In this document: positions 8,128-19,570 of the stretch, in pieces
Numbering within the stretch: the first letter of the stretch is position 1
Layout of the letters: the number at the start of each line of letters is the position of its first letter
From: Anaerolineales bacterium
GTDB lineage: Bacteria; Chloroflexota; Anaerolineae; Anaerolineales; Villigracilaceae
Assembly: GCA_023382595.1 (NCBI GenBank)
Contig: JAHDWB010000001.1
Span: forward strand, 682,001-746,000
Direction of reading: 5' to 3'
DNA: 64,000 nucleotides
Notes under the pieces: model-generated
What the model was told of the DNA's origin: nothing
What the model saw: the letters and a program-made list of their open reading frames with translations, nothing else
Database searches by the model: none
Translations under genes and position numbers: made by a program

Positions 8128-8535
8128 ATGCCCACTCTAACCCCTCCCGTTCTCCAACTGCGCATTGCGCTCACCTCCAGCGACTACGAGCGGCTGGTCA
8201 AATTCTATTGCGATGGTCTCGGCATCGAACCGTCCGCGATCTGGAACAACGACGGCGGCAAAGCCATGATGCTGGAGATGGGTTCCGCCACGCTCGAACT
8301 CTTCGACGAACGGCAGGCGGAAGTGATCGATCAACTCGAAGCGGGGAAACGTGTCAGCGGGCAGGTGCGCTTCGCGCTCGAAGTGCCAGACCTGAAGTCC
8401 GCGATGGAGCGCCTGCTTGCCAACGGCGCGACGCTCGTCCACCTGCCCGTGATGACTCCCTGGGGCGATTATAATGTCCGCTTGCAAGATCCCGACGGGA
8501 TGCAGGTCACATTGTTTCAGGTCATGAAGGAATAA
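8128..8535 (+). CDS. VOC (glyoxalase/bleomycin-resistance fold) family protein
   Basis: The 135-residue product starts at MPTLTPP, preceded by AAAGGA; the frame extends 11 codons upstream without support. The paired beta-alpha-beta-beta-beta modules are visible, with LRIALTSSDYERLVKFYCDGLG at the front and WGDYNVRLQDPDGMQVTLFQ at the end, where the acidic metal ligand normally lies. Substrate is unknown. It follows the APH-like gene by 29 bases and precedes the CPBP gene by 18, consistent with one transcript. Confidence 0.8.
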   Translation: MPTLTPPVLQLRIALTSSDYERLVKFYCDGLGIEPSAIWNNDGGKAMMLEMGSATLELFDERQAEVIDQLEAGKRVSGQVRFALEVPDLKSAMERLLANGATLVHLPVMTPWGDYNVRLQDPDGMQVTLFQVMKE

Positions 8536-8553
8536 TAAAAAGGAATGAAATCC

Positions 8554-9369
8554 ATGCAATCATCGAACAAATCCTTAATTACTTTTTTCGTTTGGGCGTT
8601 CGCATTCTCGTGGGCATTCTGGGGAATTGCCGTATTGGGCTCGCTCGGCATCTTTAGACTGCCTTTCCCGAACATGGTGCTGGTCATCATCGGCGCGCAC
8701 GGTCCGCTGGTATCGTCCATGGCGTTGACCTACAGATCCGGCGGATGGACAGCCGTCAAAAGTTTTCTGCGCTCCGGATTCAACCTACGCCTCGGACTCA
8801 TCTGGTGGCTGGTCATCGTATCTCTGCCGTTTTTGCTCGCCGCTCTGGCGGTTCAGATCAACGCCGCCCGCAGCGGTTTCCAACCCGATACGACATTACT
8901 CTCCCAGCCGCTGATGATCCTGCCGACCTTCCTGATGCTGTTCTTCCTCGGCGGTTCCTTTCAGGAGGAATTCGGCTGGCGGGGATTTGCCCTGCCGCGT
9001 CTGCTCGAAAAGTGGAATCCGCTCACTGCCACGTTTATCCTTGGCGCAATTTGGGGTTTATGGCATCTGCCGCTCTTCCACATTGCAGACACATCCCAGG
9101 CGTACATGCGTTTTGACGTGTTCGTCGTGCTGGCGATCGCCTTCAGCATTTTCTTTACATGGTTCCATTTGAAGACGAACAAAAACCTGTTCGCCGCCCT
9201 GTTATTTCACACCGCCATCAACACCTCCATTTCCCTTTTTCCTCCCATCGAGCAACGAGTTGGCGGGAATCAAACCGCCTTCCTCTATTTGATGATCATC
9301 TATGTGATACTCGCGCTCGGTCTTGTTTTGGCGAACCGCTCGTTATGGCTCCCGCGGCGAAAGGGATAA
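8554..9369 (+). CDS. CPBP-family intramembrane metalloprotease
   Basis: The product is a hydrophobic protein of about 271 residues with eight or so membrane segments. It carries the CPBP (CAAX protease/bacteriocin-processing) motifs EEFGWRG and, about 30 residues later, WGLWHLPLFH; a third conserved region includes FHTAINTS. Such proteins are membrane glutamic/metal endopeptidases whose bacterial substrates are mostly unknown. The ATG at 8554 is preferred over 8545 because the AAAAAGGA site would directly abut 8545. A bidirectional hairpin terminator follows. Confidence 0.8.
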   Translation: MQSSNKSLITFFVWAFAFSWAFWGIAVLGSLGIFRLPFPNMVLVIIGAHGPLVSSMALTYRSGGWTAVKSFLRSGFNLRLGLIWWLVIVSLPFLLAALAVQINAARSGFQPDTTLLSQPLMILPTFLMLFFLGGSFQEEFGWRGFALPRLLEKWNPLTATFILGAIWGLWHLPLFHIADTSQAYMRFDVFVVLAIAFSIFFTWFHLKTNKNLFAALLFHTAINTSISLFPPIEQRVGGNQTAFLYLMIIYVILALGLVLANRSLWLPRRKG

Positions 9370-9379
9370 GCGATCATAA

Positions 9380-9408
9380 AAAGAGACTGCCTGCAAGCAG
9401 TCTCTTTT
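9380..9408. terminator. bidirectional intrinsic terminator
   Basis: An 11-bp stem AAAGAGACTGC/GCAGTCTCTTT with a 6-base loop and T or A runs on both sides lies between the convergent CPBP and plsY genes. Confidence 0.8.
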
Positions 9409-9430
9409 ACCACTCCCTACTCTCTACTTT

Positions 9431-10108
9431 CTACTCACTACCCTCTTTCCTCGACCTCAGCCAGCCATTCAAACTATATTTCACAATGCGTTCCTGCCCT
9501 GCGAATAACTTCTTCAAATTTGGGCGTAGCGCCCAGATCAACAGCAACTCCGCGCCCACGCCATACCAGACGTAATCCCAGGGTAACGTCCCTTGCGCGG
9601 CGAGGATGGCAAATAGGATGATCGCGAACAACGCCACAGCCATCGTCGTCACAGACGCGATGCCGATGGTGAAAAAGGTCAACATACCGAGCGGCAGGAT
9701 GATCAGGATCGAACTGGGATACAGCCCCATCGCGCCGCCCACCGAGGGCGCTCCGCCCGCCCCGCCGCGCAAACGGATGAATTTCCCGTTCTCATCGCGC
9801 TCCGGCAGGAACATCGAATAATTATGTCCGAGAATTGCCGCCAGCGGGGTGACCACGTGCACCCATTCCGCAGGCGTGATCCATTTCGCCACCCACACCG
9901 CCCCCGCACCCTTCAATATATCCATCATGGCAGTTGCGAACCCCGCCCAAAACCCGGCGGCGCGCATGGCGTTCGTACCGCCCGTCCTGCCGCTTTCCAC
10001 CTCGCGAAGATCTTTTCCGGTCTTCAGTTTCACGATCAACAAGCCGAACGGGATCGAACCAAACACATACGCCAAAAAGATGACCACAAGGTCAATGACT
10101 ATTTCCAT
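9431..10108 (-). CDS. plsY: glycerol-3-phosphate acyltransferase PlsY
   Basis: The product has 225 residues starting at MEIVID, with the strong site GGAGGAG seven bases upstream. It catalyses acyl transfer from acyl phosphate to glycerol 3-phosphate in the membrane, the first step of phospholipid synthesis. Seen here are the N-terminal GSIPFGLLIVKLKTGKD, the second motif ESGRTGGTNAMRAAG, LGHNYSMF, and a glycine-rich loop RLRGGAGGAPS that replaces the more common GGKGVAT. About five membrane helices are visible. The extreme C-terminus runs into a purine-rich repeat-like stretch (see findings). Confidence 0.85.
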   Translation of the reverse strand: MEIVIDLVVIFLAYVFGSIPFGLLIVKLKTGKDLREVESGRTGGTNAMRAAGFWAGFATAMMDILKGAGAVWVAKWITPAEWVHVVTPLAAILGHNYSMFLPERDENGKFIRLRGGAGGAPSVGGAMGLYPSSILIILPLGMLTFFTIGIASVTTMAVALFAIILFAILAAQGTLPWDYVWYGVGAELLLIWALRPNLKKLFAGQERIVKYSLNGWLRSRKEGSE

Positions 10109-10165
10109 CAAAACTCCTCCGATTTGAGTGTACTCATAAAACACGCAAAGTCAATTATGGTTGCT

Positions 10166-10567
10166 TCACGGTGTTATTTGCAAGGTCACTTCGCGATAAT
10201 CATCGTTTTCGATCCAAAATCCGCGCGCGCGCCATTCATCATCCATGCGGGCGAGGATGACGTAAGTCACAGCATAGGCGGCTTCCGCGATGTCGGTGGG
10301 CGAAACAGTTTCAGGTCCGGTTGGATGCGAATGGAAGATGCCGAGCAGGTCCATGCCGTTGTCGTCGATCCATTCCAGCGCGTGCAACTGCTCGAGCGGA
10401 TCCATCACGTATCGCACCGGACTTTGTGCCTGATTGCGCACGTAGAAGATTTTTTCCACCCGCAAGCCCCGTCCCGCCAGCAGACCGCACGCCTCCAGCG
10501 GCGCGTGCGCGTTGACGTACGAGGTCATTTCCTGCAATTGTTCTTTTGAAAGTGTAAGGGATTGCAT
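10166..10567 (-). CDS. M67-family (JAMM/MPN) metallopeptidase
   Basis: The product has 133 residues. The full JAMM zinc motif is present: Glu25 in PLEACG, then FHSHPTGPETVSPTD with His79, His81, Ser89 and Asp92. JAMM enzymes hydrolyse isopeptide bonds or process sulfur-carrier proteins; the M67 bacterial form often serves cysteine or cofactor sulfur pathways, but no ThiS/MoaD-like gene is adjacent here. The frame runs far upstream, but the start at 10567 is set by the beginning of the domain and the end of the upstream gene at 10570. Probably co-transcribed with the membrane protein upstream. Confidence 0.82.
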   Translation of the reverse strand: MQSLTLSKEQLQEMTSYVNAHAPLEACGLLAGRGLRVEKIFYVRNQAQSPVRYVMDPLEQLHALEWIDDNGMDLLGIFHSHPTGPETVSPTDIAEAAYAVTYVILARMDDEWRARGFWIENDDYREVTLQITP

Positions 10568-10569
10568 TG

Positions 10570-11382
10570 CTACAAAAAAACAGCGACAACCCATGCCAAA
10601 CTGACGATGATAGCTGGTCCGACCGCGGCGCGGCGCAGTGGAATGTTCTCCGCGATGCTCGTCGAAAGCACCGTCAGCGCATACAGCGGACCGGTGAGCG
10701 CCAGCCCGAATTGAACCGGCGTCAGCGCCCAGTAATGCAAGCCCGCGCCAATCTGCGCGCACACGAGACCGATGCCGATCGCCCACGGGAAATCCCAGCG
10801 GTCGGTGCCGTCGAGGTGCAGGATGCGCAGGCTGATCAAGCCTGCCACGAGGAAAATGGCGGGAACGAGCAGGAACAGGCGCGCGCCTGAAATACGCAGC
10901 GACGCCACGAGGATGAGAAAAAGCGCGTATGCCAGCGCGGTCAGACCGGCGCGCGCAACCGCATACGACGGCGCGGACGGGTTGATGGTGACGTATTCCG
11001 CCAGATAGACCGCCGCAAGCAGTGCCGCGCCAAACAGGAAGGCTGTCCACCAGACCGGACTGCCCGCGAACAATGCCAGCGTTGCGCCGATGACGAGCGT
11101 TGTCAGCGTGGGCAGCATGAGATGCTCGCGCGGCGATTTTTCACCCAGCGCGGGATGTCCGCGGGTCAGCCAGTCCATACCGGCGGCGGCGAGGGCGGCG
11201 GCGAACAAGGTCATGAACGTGGCGAGGGTGAGGGGAAAGGCAAAATAAAAGCCGGGCAGGCTCAGGGTCAGCGTGAGGCTGGGCGATTCGATCAGCCGGG
11301 TCAGCGCGAATGTCAACAGGACGGAGGCGGTCAGTACGCCTAAACGGTCCGCCGAAGGCAGGTGGGATCGGCTCTCTTGCAT
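10570..11382 (-). CDS. multi-pass membrane protein, unknown function (possibly DUF5656)
   Basis: The 270-residue protein is almost entirely hydrophobic with about nine predicted helices and short loops. It resembles the Chloroflexota membrane family DUF5656, though I am not certain of the number. A loop HLDGTDRWDFPW separates two helices. The start MQESRS at 11382 is chosen; an upstream TTG/ATG extension adds 13 polar residues and is possible. Its stop lies two bases before the JAMM peptidase start, indicating co-transcription. No enzymatic motif is visible. Confidence 0.6.
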   Translation of the reverse strand: MQESRSHLPSADRLGVLTASVLLTFALTRLIESPSLTLTLSLPGFYFAFPLTLATFMTLFAAALAAAGMDWLTRGHPALGEKSPREHLMLPTLTTLVIGATLALFAGSPVWWTAFLFGAALLAAVYLAEYVTINPSAPSYAVARAGLTALAYALFLILVASLRISGARLFLLVPAIFLVAGLISLRILHLDGTDRWDFPWAIGIGLVCAQIGAGLHYWALTPVQFGLALTGPLYALTVLSTSIAENIPLRRAAVGPAIIVSLAWVVAVFL

Positions 11383-11444
11383 GGGAAGATTGTACCTGTG
11401 CGTCCGTGTGAGCGCAAGCAAGGGTATGGTAGAATCAATCTGTT

Positions 11445-14409
<2,965 letters not shown>

Positions 14410-14431
14410 AACTGATCTGTCATCGCTTCAA

Positions 14432-14470
14432 AAAATGCCCTCGATAACGTTTCGAGGGCATTTTCCTTTT
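14432..14470 (+). terminator. intrinsic terminator of gyrB
   Basis: An inverted repeat AAAATGCCCTCGA/TCGAGGGCATTTT with a short loop is followed by a T-rich tail. Confidence 0.85.
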
Positions 14471-14549
14471 AGTACCAGAGTACGGCGTGGCGGATGGAAC
14501 TTTTACAATCCCTGCGGCGTTCTATGGGGGCAACCAAACGAGGTGTATC

Positions 14550-15500
14550 ATGAAACTTACAACCAACAATCTTATTATATTTTTTGGCATCATGGCATTG
14601 TGTCTGCTCGCCATCTTTCCGATCGGCGTGCTTGCCATGCCCTTATTCAAACCCAGCCAGCCCAGCCCGGACCCGCAGGCAACGGTCAACGCGATGGTCA
14701 CGCAGACGGTCGTCTTCATGACGCTCAACGCCCCGACGCAGACCCCGCCTCCTCCCACGTCGACAGTTGCTCCTGCCACCCAAACCATTGCCCCCACCGC
14801 AACCTCGGTCCCGCCCACCGCAGTGACCTACTGTGACTGGGTCGCCTTCGTCAAGGATGTGACTGTGGAAGACGGCACCACCTTTGCCCCCGGCGAGGTC
14901 TTCACCAAGACCTGGCGCTTGAAGAACCGCGGCACCTGCACATGGACTCCGGACTACATGCTGGTCTTCAGCAGCGGATCGCAGATGGGCGGCGCGACCG
15001 CCACTCGCCTGTCCGCTTACGTGGCACCCGGTCAGACCGTGGACGTGTCAGTGACGCTTACCGCGCCCAACACGGCAGGCGCCCACACCGGCTATTGGAT
15101 GCTTCGCAACCCGTCCGGCACATTGTTCGGCACCGGCACGAAAGCGAACACCCCCTTCTATGTGGACATCCGCGTGCGCGTGGAGAACCTCCCGCATGGG
15201 ACGGTCAGCGGCAGCCTGTGCTATCCCAGCGAGTTCAACCCGCCGATGACGCTGTACTTCGAAAAGGCTGGCACAACCGAAACCATCCAGTTCGCCATCG
15301 TCGAGAACCAGTTGAAATACAACGTCCTACTGCCCAACGGAAAATACTACGTCTATGCCTGGGCACCCGGCTACAATCTCGAAGGCGCGTACACCCACCC
15401 GAGCGGCTTGATGAAATCCATCGAAGTCAAAGGCGGACAAGCCACCACCGATATTCATCTGTGTGACTGGAGCCCCGATCCACACGCCCGCGGCGACTGA
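14550..15500 (+). CDS. secreted/anchored protein with Nbr1-type Ig-like domain
   Basis: The product has 316 residues, start MKLTTNN behind GAGGTG. A hydrophobic N-terminal helix (about residues 8-30) is followed by a Pro/Thr linker. Residues about 95-220 form the Ig-like domain first described in Nbr1: WVAFVKDVTVEDGTTFAPGEVFTKTWRLKNRGTC is its opening signature, ending with YWMLRNPSG. A second beta-rich domain follows. This architecture is very common on Chloroflexota cell surfaces, where it probably binds other surface components. It is a single gene between two terminators. Confidence 0.8.
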   Translation: MKLTTNNLIIFFGIMALCLLAIFPIGVLAMPLFKPSQPSPDPQATVNAMVTQTVVFMTLNAPTQTPPPPTSTVAPATQTIAPTATSVPPTAVTYCDWVAFVKDVTVEDGTTFAPGEVFTKTWRLKNRGTCTWTPDYMLVFSSGSQMGGATATRLSAYVAPGQTVDVSVTLTAPNTAGAHTGYWMLRNPSGTLFGTGTKANTPFYVDIRVRVENLPHGTVSGSLCYPSEFNPPMTLYFEKAGTTETIQFAIVENQLKYNVLLPNGKYYVYAWAPGYNLEGAYTHPSGLMKSIEVKGGQATTDIHLCDWSPDPHARGD

Positions 15501-15510
15501 TTGAAAAAGA

Positions 15511-15546
15511 AAACGTCCCTCGAATTCACCAATTCGGGGGACGTTG
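15511..15546 (+). terminator. intrinsic terminator after the Ig-like protein gene
   Basis: A 15-bp stem (AACGTCCCTCGAATT and its partner with one G-T pair) has a 4-base loop CACC. The downstream T run is short, so efficiency is uncertain. Confidence 0.75.
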
Positions 15547-15561
15547 CCGTTAAAAACCGAA

Positions 15562-15570
15562 TGCTATAAT
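15562..15570 (+). promoter_or_regulatory. extended -10 promoter of the GNAT gene
   Basis: TGCTATAAT is an extended -10 with a full TATAAT (15565-15570). The -35 region is weak (TTGCCG with a 15-base spacer). Two palindromic repeats lie between this promoter and the GTG start at 15735. Confidence 0.5.
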
Positions 15571-15581
15571 GGCTTGTGCAT

Positions 15582-15628
15582 ACTCGGTGGTTGAGTAGCC
15601 GCGAAGCGGCGTACCGAAACCACCAAGT
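15582..15628. repeat. family B palindrome
   Basis: ACT-GGTGGTTGAGTAGCCGC pairs with GCGGCGTACCGAAACCACC-AGT around a GAA loop. This is the same unit nested in the repeats at 4617 and 19448 and clustered at 56175-56381. Confidence 0.8.
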
Positions 15629-15668
15629 ACAGAAAAAACCATCGTCATAAAAAGTATCGCCATTAACT

Positions 15669-15701
15669 GTTGGTTTCGATACGCTTCACTACTCAACCAA
15701 C
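15669..15701. repeat. family B palindrome, opposite orientation
   Basis: GTTGGTTTCGATACGC pairs with a following segment ending ACTCAACCAAC. It is inverted relative to the copy at 15582, and the pair lies in the 5' leader of the GNAT gene. Confidence 0.75.
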
Positions 15702-15734
15702 GGGGTTGATATTCATTGAAAAAGGAATCACCCA

Positions 15735-16634
15735 GTGACCATCACCTACCGCAAAGCGGACATCGCAGCTTCGTACAACGTATTCAAGGTCTTCCTACGC
15801 TCCATCATGGACTACAGCGAACGCATGAACGTGCAAGCCATCACGGGCGGAAACGACCCCGCAAAACTCGCGTCCATTTGGGAAAGCCGCAAACCGCTGT
15901 TCGATTTTCTCGCAAGGGATGCGTCCCAATTCTGGGTGGCGGAACGGGATGGCGAGATTCTGGGCTACGCCCGCACGATCGAGCATGACGGGCTTCAAGA
16001 GTTGACCGAGTTCTTCGTATCCCCGAATCAGCAGTCGGTGGGGATCGGAAGCGGATTGTTATCCCGCGCATTTGCGGACAACGGCGCGACGTATCGCACC
16101 ATCATCGCCACGCTGGACGAACGCGCGTTGTATCGCTACATGCGGATGGGTGTGTACGGGCGGACCATGCTCAAGTATTTTTACCGCAAAGCCGAAACTG
16201 TGAGCGTGCCGGGCGATCTCGTCATCGAGCCGTTGGATTTGGGCGTTCATCTCGAAGCGATCCACGATATTGACCGCGCGGTCCTTAACCACACGCGCGA
16301 AAGCATCCACAAGTGGCTGGCGGGCGCGCGCGATGGATTCGTGTACAAACGCGGCGCGGACGTGGTCGGCTACGGCTACGTCGGCGGGAGCCACGGACCG
16401 TTCGCCGTGCTGGACGATGACGATTTCCCCGCTGTGCTGGCGCATGCCGAAAGCCGCATGGCGGAGCAGGGCGAAGAGTTTGGTGTCTCTGTGCCGCTCG
16501 TTAATAAGAAAGCGATTGACCATCTCACCGCGCGGAAATACAAAATCGACTCGTTCTCTGCGCTCCTGATGAGCAATGTCCCATTCGGGAAGTTCGAGAA
16601 TTATCTGACTTTTGCGCCAGAGTTCTTTTTGTAG
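15735..16634 (+). CDS. GNAT-family N-acetyltransferase (two GNAT modules)
   Basis: The product has 299 residues from a GTG start preceded by AAAAAGGA. The first module contains ELTEFFVSPNQQSVGIGSGLLSRAF, a variant of the acetyl-CoA pyrophosphate loop (Q/R-x-x-G-x-G/A). The second half has a degenerate GNAT pattern around GFVYKRGADVVGYGYV. Such proteins transfer an acyl group from acyl-CoA to an amine; the substrate is not predictable. The gene stands alone after the palindromic leader. Confidence 0.75.
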   Translation: MTITYRKADIAASYNVFKVFLRSIMDYSERMNVQAITGGNDPAKLASIWESRKPLFDFLARDASQFWVAERDGEILGYARTIEHDGLQELTEFFVSPNQQSVGIGSGLLSRAFADNGATYRTIIATLDERALYRYMRMGVYGRTMLKYFYRKAETVSVPGDLVIEPLDLGVHLEAIHDIDRAVLNHTRESIHKWLAGARDGFVYKRGADVVGYGYVGGSHGPFAVLDDDDFPAVLAHAESRMAEQGEEFGVSVPLVNKKAIDHLTARKYKIDSFSALLMSNVPFGKFENYLTFAPEFFL

Positions 16635-16641
16635 ACCTACC

Positions 16642-16677
16642 CCATCATCCTCGCCGCGCGTCTCCCGATCTCCAATG
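16642..16677 (-). pseudogene. C-terminal remnant / direct repeat of the FAD oxidoreductase gene end
   Basis: Read on the minus strand this short stretch encodes ALEIGRRAARMMG and a stop, nearly the same as the true C-terminus AVEIGRRAARMMVG encoded at 18161-18196. The two 36-base copies differ at only a few positions and flank the sulfatase gene as direct repeats. This suggests duplication with loss, or insertion of the sulfatase into the gene end. Confidence 0.6.
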
Positions 16678-16679
16678 CG

Positions 16680-18149
16680 TTAATACTTGATATTGTCCGG
16701 TACCGTCATTTCGAATTTTCGACAGGCATCTGTTTGGCAGGACTTCAACTCTTCCAGCCAGGCATGCAAGATCAAGAGTGTTTCCGTATCGAGCGTGCCA
16801 GCAATATTCATTAATTGATAGGGATCGGCGATCAGGTCATAAAATTCGATCTCGCCGTTCTCATATTCAACATAAACAAAGCTCTCCCCTCTGATGCCGC
16901 GATAAGCGATCACCGGGGATTCCCTATCCGGATCGCCTATTTCGATCAATAAAGCACTGCGCCATTCCTGCGGCTCTGCTTGTTGCTGATCGAAGAAATG
17001 GGCAAAGGAACGCCCGTCTACAAATGAGGCGCTTCGTGCGCCGGCCAACTCCGCGATCGTCGGCGCAATATCAATATTCGCGGTCATCTCTTGGATGGTG
17101 GTATTGGGCTGGATGCCCGGTCCGCGAATCAGCAGCGGGACGCGAATATCCTCTTCGTAGGGCAGCATCTTCCCCGATGGAAGATCATGCTCCCCCATAT
17201 GAAAGCCGTTGTCGGATGTAAAGAAGATGTATGTGTTATCCAATTGTCCATTCTGCTCGAGCAATTGGACCAAAGCCAGAACCATTTCATCCACCGCCAG
17301 CATGGATTGAACACGCTTCACGAAAAGAGCATCCGCATCTCCGACCTCGAACGATCCTCCGCTCTCCCTGATGTTCCGGATGATCAACGGTTTGTCGGAA
17401 GTGTCAGCCTCATGAAACGACTCACCCTTCGGATATTCCACATCCAGGAACAGTTCTGAGTGACGCGGGGCAGGCGTGCTCGGTCCATGCGGGGCATAGG
17501 GGGAGATAAAGAGAAAGAATGGGGAACGGGTCTGCGCGCTTTGATTAATGAACTCAATGGCTTTATTCGTGAGAACGTCCGTGCTGTAATCTTCCGCGCT
17601 CTCACCATAATCGACCAGTTTCCCATTCTCGTTCAGGACATAGTTCGTGAAAAAATCAGCGGACTTTCTTTCACTAGTAAGGAAAACACGCCAATCATCC
17701 CAACCGGGCGGGACATAGGTCCTTTTTACCCCGGCAGGATACAGGTTCAAAAATTTTCCCATGTAGGATGTGGTATACCCGGCGCGTTTCATCCATGTGG
17801 CGATGGTATCCGCATTGTTCCCTTTATCATGGAATTGTTCGAAGCCCGGGGAGTTCTCAAAGACCCCGGTATTGTGCGGGTATTGTCCGCGCAAGATGGA
17901 TGCCCGTGAGGGACAGCACACGGGGGACGTGACAAAATAATTCGTAAAAACAGCCCCCTCCTGCGCAATCAACCGGTTCGTATGTTCCAAGTAAGGCAGC
18001 AGGGTAAAATCCATATCATCCGCCATGATGAAGATGATATTTGGCGGCGGATCATTTGGGTCGAATTTTTGCATACTACAGGATAATCCTGTAAACAACA
18101 AGAGAAATATAACGATCAATACACCAGGAAAGTCAGCCCAAGTTTTCAT
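16680..18149 (-). CDS. sulfatase (formylglycine-type), lipoprotein
   Basis: The product has 489 residues. The N-terminal hydrophobic helix ends in the lipobox GLSC (Cys24), so it is likely anchored outside the membrane. IIFIMADDMD supplies the metal-binding aspartates. The sulfatase signature CCPSRASILRG places the formylglycine precursor at Cys78. FFTSDNGFHMGEHD and the closing ENGEIEFYDLIADPYQLMNIA are typical of N-acetylglucosamine-6-sulfatase-like enzymes. It cleaves sulfate esters, probably of a polysaccharide. Neither a formylglycine-generating enzyme nor a glycosidase is adjacent. It ends next to a direct repeat of its upstream neighbour's tail. Confidence 0.88.
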   Translation of the reverse strand: MKTWADFPGVLIVIFLLLFTGLSCSMQKFDPNDPPPNIIFIMADDMDFTLLPYLEHTNRLIAQEGAVFTNYFVTSPVCCPSRASILRGQYPHNTGVFENSPGFEQFHDKGNNADTIATWMKRAGYTTSYMGKFLNLYPAGVKRTYVPPGWDDWRVFLTSERKSADFFTNYVLNENGKLVDYGESAEDYSTDVLTNKAIEFINQSAQTRSPFFLFISPYAPHGPSTPAPRHSELFLDVEYPKGESFHEADTSDKPLIIRNIRESGGSFEVGDADALFVKRVQSMLAVDEMVLALVQLLEQNGQLDNTYIFFTSDNGFHMGEHDLPSGKMLPYEEDIRVPLLIRGPGIQPNTTIQEMTANIDIAPTIAELAGARSASFVDGRSFAHFFDQQQAEPQEWRSALLIEIGDPDRESPVIAYRGIRGESFVYVEYENGEIEFYDLIADPYQLMNIAGTLDTETLLILHAWLEELKSCQTDACRKFEMTVPDNIKY

Positions 18150-18152
18150 ATC

Positions 18153-19430
18153 TCACCCTACCATCATCCTCGCCGCGCGTCTTCCGATCTCCACCGCAAA
18201 ATTCGTCCCGCGGTCCCACGGGTAGACCTGGCTCATCGAAGCGAAGTACAGCCCCTCGATGGGCGTCTGGATGGCGGGAATGTTCTTCGAATGTCCCACC
18301 AGCGGCACGGGCTGGGCGTAGTTCGTTTTGTGAACCCAGATCTTGTTGATCCACTCGCGCTTGAATTCGGGGTTGAACTTTTGCAAGGCGGGGATAAATC
18401 GCTCCAGCAATTCCTCGTCGCTCATTGAAAAATATTCGTGACCCAATTCCAGATAATCGCCCGCGTACACGATATGATCGCCGCCGAAATGTGCGTTCGG
18501 CACAAAATTCGTATGTTCCACCAACGCCAAAAACGGGTAGCCCGCCTCCTTTGGCACGTTGAACCAGTAATACTTCTCCTTCGAAAGCTGGTGCTTGAGC
18601 GAGAGCGTCATCACCACCGCGCCCATCGACTTCAACTCCAGCAGTCCCTTCAAATAGGATTCAGGCAGACTCGGACATAACTTCGCAAGCAGATTCGGCG
18701 ACGCGGTGACCAAGACTTTATCGAAGGATTCGCCGTCCACGCTCAAACTACCCGACGCCTGTTCCTGACTAATAGACTTGATACTCGCCCCAAGCCGAAT
18801 CTCCACTCCCTGCCCGCGCAGTTTCTCCGCGAACAGATCCGCGAACTTTTGGAAGCCGCCCTCGAACGTGCCGAGCCGCGTCGTCCGCGCCTTGATGCGC
18901 GCCCACATCCACGCCATGTTAACGTCCTTATAGAACGGACCGAACTTCCCGATTAACAACGGCTTCCACATCTGCTCGTAGACTTGCCTGCCCGCATATT
19001 TCATCATCCATGAATCGGCGGTCACTTTTTCCAACGCACGCCAGTTGTTCGTCAGGCGTAAAAACAACCCGACGAATCCAAACCTGATTTTGTTCAGACC
19101 AAATCCAAGTCCGGGAAAGCGAAGCGCATTGAGGATCGAGTCAAAGGGGTACCACTTATCCTTGTACAGCATCACCGTGTACGGGCGCGGGAAGATGACC
19201 TTGTCCTCCAATCCCAACTCGCGGATCAACCCCAGCATCTCACTGTCCGACTGGAACCAATGGTGATAGAACTTCTCCACCGACCAATCCCAATGCGGCT
19301 CCTTGAATCCGCTTGCCAGCCCGCCCGCGTACTCCGCCGACTCGAAAATGGTCACCTCGTGACCCGCCTTGCGTAGATCCCACGCGGCAGCCATGCCGCC
19401 ATATCCTGCTCCGATAATTGCGATTTTCAT
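18153..19430 (-). CDS. FAD-dependent oxidoreductase (amine oxidase/protoporphyrinogen oxidase-like)
   Basis: The product has 425 residues. IIGAGYGGMAAAWDLRKAGHEVTIFES is the N-terminal FAD-binding motif, followed by AGGLASGF. The C-terminal FAD motif contains IEGLYFASMSQVYPWDRGTNFAVEIGRRAARMM. This family includes UDP-galactopyranose mutase-like and phytoene-desaturase-like enzymes; several members work on lipid-linked sugars. The sulfatase begins 3 bases downstream and a flippase-like gene lies 140 bases upstream on the same strand, so a cell-envelope role is plausible but inferred. Confidence 0.78.
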   Translation of the reverse strand: MKIAIIGAGYGGMAAAWDLRKAGHEVTIFESAEYAGGLASGFKEPHWDWSVEKFYHHWFQSDSEMLGLIRELGLEDKVIFPRPYTVMLYKDKWYPFDSILNALRFPGLGFGLNKIRFGFVGLFLRLTNNWRALEKVTADSWMMKYAGRQVYEQMWKPLLIGKFGPFYKDVNMAWMWARIKARTTRLGTFEGGFQKFADLFAEKLRGQGVEIRLGASIKSISQEQASGSLSVDGESFDKVLVTASPNLLAKLCPSLPESYLKGLLELKSMGAVVMTLSLKHQLSKEKYYWFNVPKEAGYPFLALVEHTNFVPNAHFGGDHIVYAGDYLELGHEYFSMSDEELLERFIPALQKFNPEFKREWINKIWVHKTNYAQPVPLVGHSKNIPAIQTPIEGLYFASMSQVYPWDRGTNFAVEIGRRAARMMVG

Positions 19431-19447
19431 TTTTCCTCTTATTTGAT

Positions 19448-19560
19448 GTCGTTGCGAGGGCTAATGGTTGAGACGCTAGCAGTCGAAACCACAGCCCGAA
19501 GCAATCTCCAACTTGATGAGGAGATTGCTTCGTCGTCGCTTCGCTCCTCCTCGCAACGAC
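19448..19560. repeat. palindromic element of family A with nested family B palindrome
   Basis: The arms GTCGTTGCGAGG and CCTCGCAACGAC enclose an inner stem GAAGCAATCTC/GAGATTGCTTC. A nested unit GGTTGAG...GTCGAAACCAC occupies the same position as in the 4617 copy but in the opposite orientation. It fills nearly the whole gap between two genes. Confidence 0.85.
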
Positions 19561-19570
19561 ATGGTAATGA

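Noticed and set aside
10568-11050. N-terminal extension of the JAMM peptidase
   Set aside because: It overlaps the membrane protein gene in another frame and is not similar to the family.
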